Source of the DNA: Saprospiraceae bacterium
GTDB taxonomy: Bacteria > Bacteroidota > Bacteroidia > Chitinophagales > Saprospiraceae
Reading direction: 5' to 3'
Assembly (NCBI GenBank): GCA_013214355.1
Contig: JABSSL010000017.1
Span: forward strand, 34,377-98,376
Length of the DNA stretch: 64,000 bases
Numbering within the stretch: the stretch's first letter is position 1; each line of letters opens with the position of its first letter. Shown piece after piece: positions 63,880-64,000 of the stretch. The translations under genes and the position numbers were made by a program. The notes under the pieces are model-generated. The model did not search any database and had not been told where the DNA came from. It worked only from the letters and a program-made list of their open reading frames with translations.

Positions 63880-64000
63880 TGGTACTGAAAAACCGGACAG
63901 AAAAATTTGATAATTTTGAAGTCCAATGGAAGAACAAAAGTCAGGTAAGCGGAAGTATCGTAAGTATGATGCTGTCTTCAAATCAGATGCTGTATCGCAG
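63880..64000 (+). mobile_element. Left end of an IS3-type insertion sequence (cut by window edge)
   Basis: A transposase frame starts at 63926 and runs to the window edge. From 63880 the sequence TGGTACTGAAAAACCGGACA fits the style of IS3-family terminal repeats (TG start, CCGGACA-type core), so I propose it as the left inverted repeat. The right end and target duplication are outside the window. Confidence 0.55.
63926..64000 (+). CDS. IS3-family transposase OrfA, N-terminal fragment (cut by window edge)
   Basis: 25 codons are visible from the ATG at 63926. The peptide includes GKRKYRKYDAVFKSDAVSQ, matching the start of the HTH_Tnp_1/Transposase_8 family ('rryd.eFK.eAv'). This is OrfA, which is normally fused to OrfB by -1 frameshifting. 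Too short to name the group. It is in the opposite direction to dinB. Confidence 0.75.
   Translation, partial: MEEQKSGKRKYRKYDAVFKSDAVSQ

Noticed and set aside
1..64000. CRISPR array, tRNA or rRNA genes
   Set aside because: No regularly spaced repeats, cloverleaf-like gene or rRNA-like stretch noticed while reading the gaps; a covariance-model scan would settle short RNAs.

Overview
The window looks like chromosomal DNA of a marine-type Bacteroidota, most plausibly a Saprospiria (Lewinella-like) bacterium. The evidence is the type IX secretion gene porQ, the DUF4292 lipoprotein, 7TM/AraC regulators, LytS/LytTR two-component genes, PadR plus orphan FtsX-type permeases, and several TAnnTTTG (-7) promoter matches. 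This placement is inferred from gene content, not from a phylogenetic marker. I see no rRNA, tRNA, CRISPR or prophage. The only mobile DNA is the start of an IS3-type element at the right edge.

Left part, 1-13.2 kb: a surface-glycan locus, nearly all on the minus strand. A tight pseudaminic-acid set (pseB-pseC-pseF-pseG, with pseG cut by the left edge) is followed by a small secreted GEVED protein. Then come a Wzy-like polymerase, a capsule-type transferase, a Wzx-like flippase, a hexapeptide acyltransferase and an asparagine-synthetase-like amidotransferase. A divergent Wzz-like chain-length protein closes the locus. Its intergenic regions carry diverged copies of a 21-bp T-rich/GGTAG tandem unit.

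13.2-26.5 kb: mostly housekeeping. A SWIM zinc-finger protein, then acpP-fabF-rnc (with an unusual ~0.5-kb spacer before rnc), pyk, and a conserved TPR / DUF4292 / EnvC-like run, then hflX, an M29 aminopeptidase and an unrecognised protein.

26.5-41 kb: regulators and accessory enzymes. These include a TAP-like lipoprotein hydrolase, a 7TM-AraC regulator, a beta-CASP metallo-hydrolase, an ECF sigma / anti-sigma-like / DUF4097 operon, DUF1963, a YceI-TPR fusion, a second 7TM-AraC gene broken by a one-base frameshift, uvrB and a TPR/coiled-coil class III adenylate cyclase.

41-64 kb: a CrtA-like monooxygenase and an ATP-grasp ligase. An ECF sigma is paired with a protein that seems to join an inner-membrane anti-sigma region to an outer-membrane beta-barrel. 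These are followed by TetR, a coiled-coil/OmpA pair, a membrane-anchored patatin, ugd (with an ops-like leader element), a MORN-type lipoprotein, porQ, an SdpI-like protein, a LytS/LytTR pair and a secreted alpha/beta hydrolase. A PadR-controlled pair of large orphan ABC permeases comes next, and a DinB protein whose upstream region was apparently replaced by the IS element.

No single undescribed system is obvious. The most unusual items are the dispersed 21-bp repeats, the ops-like element before ugd, the trans-envelope anti-sigma/barrel fusion, the cysteine-less Kazal-like motif, the clean AraC frameshift, and several palindromes near regulator genes.
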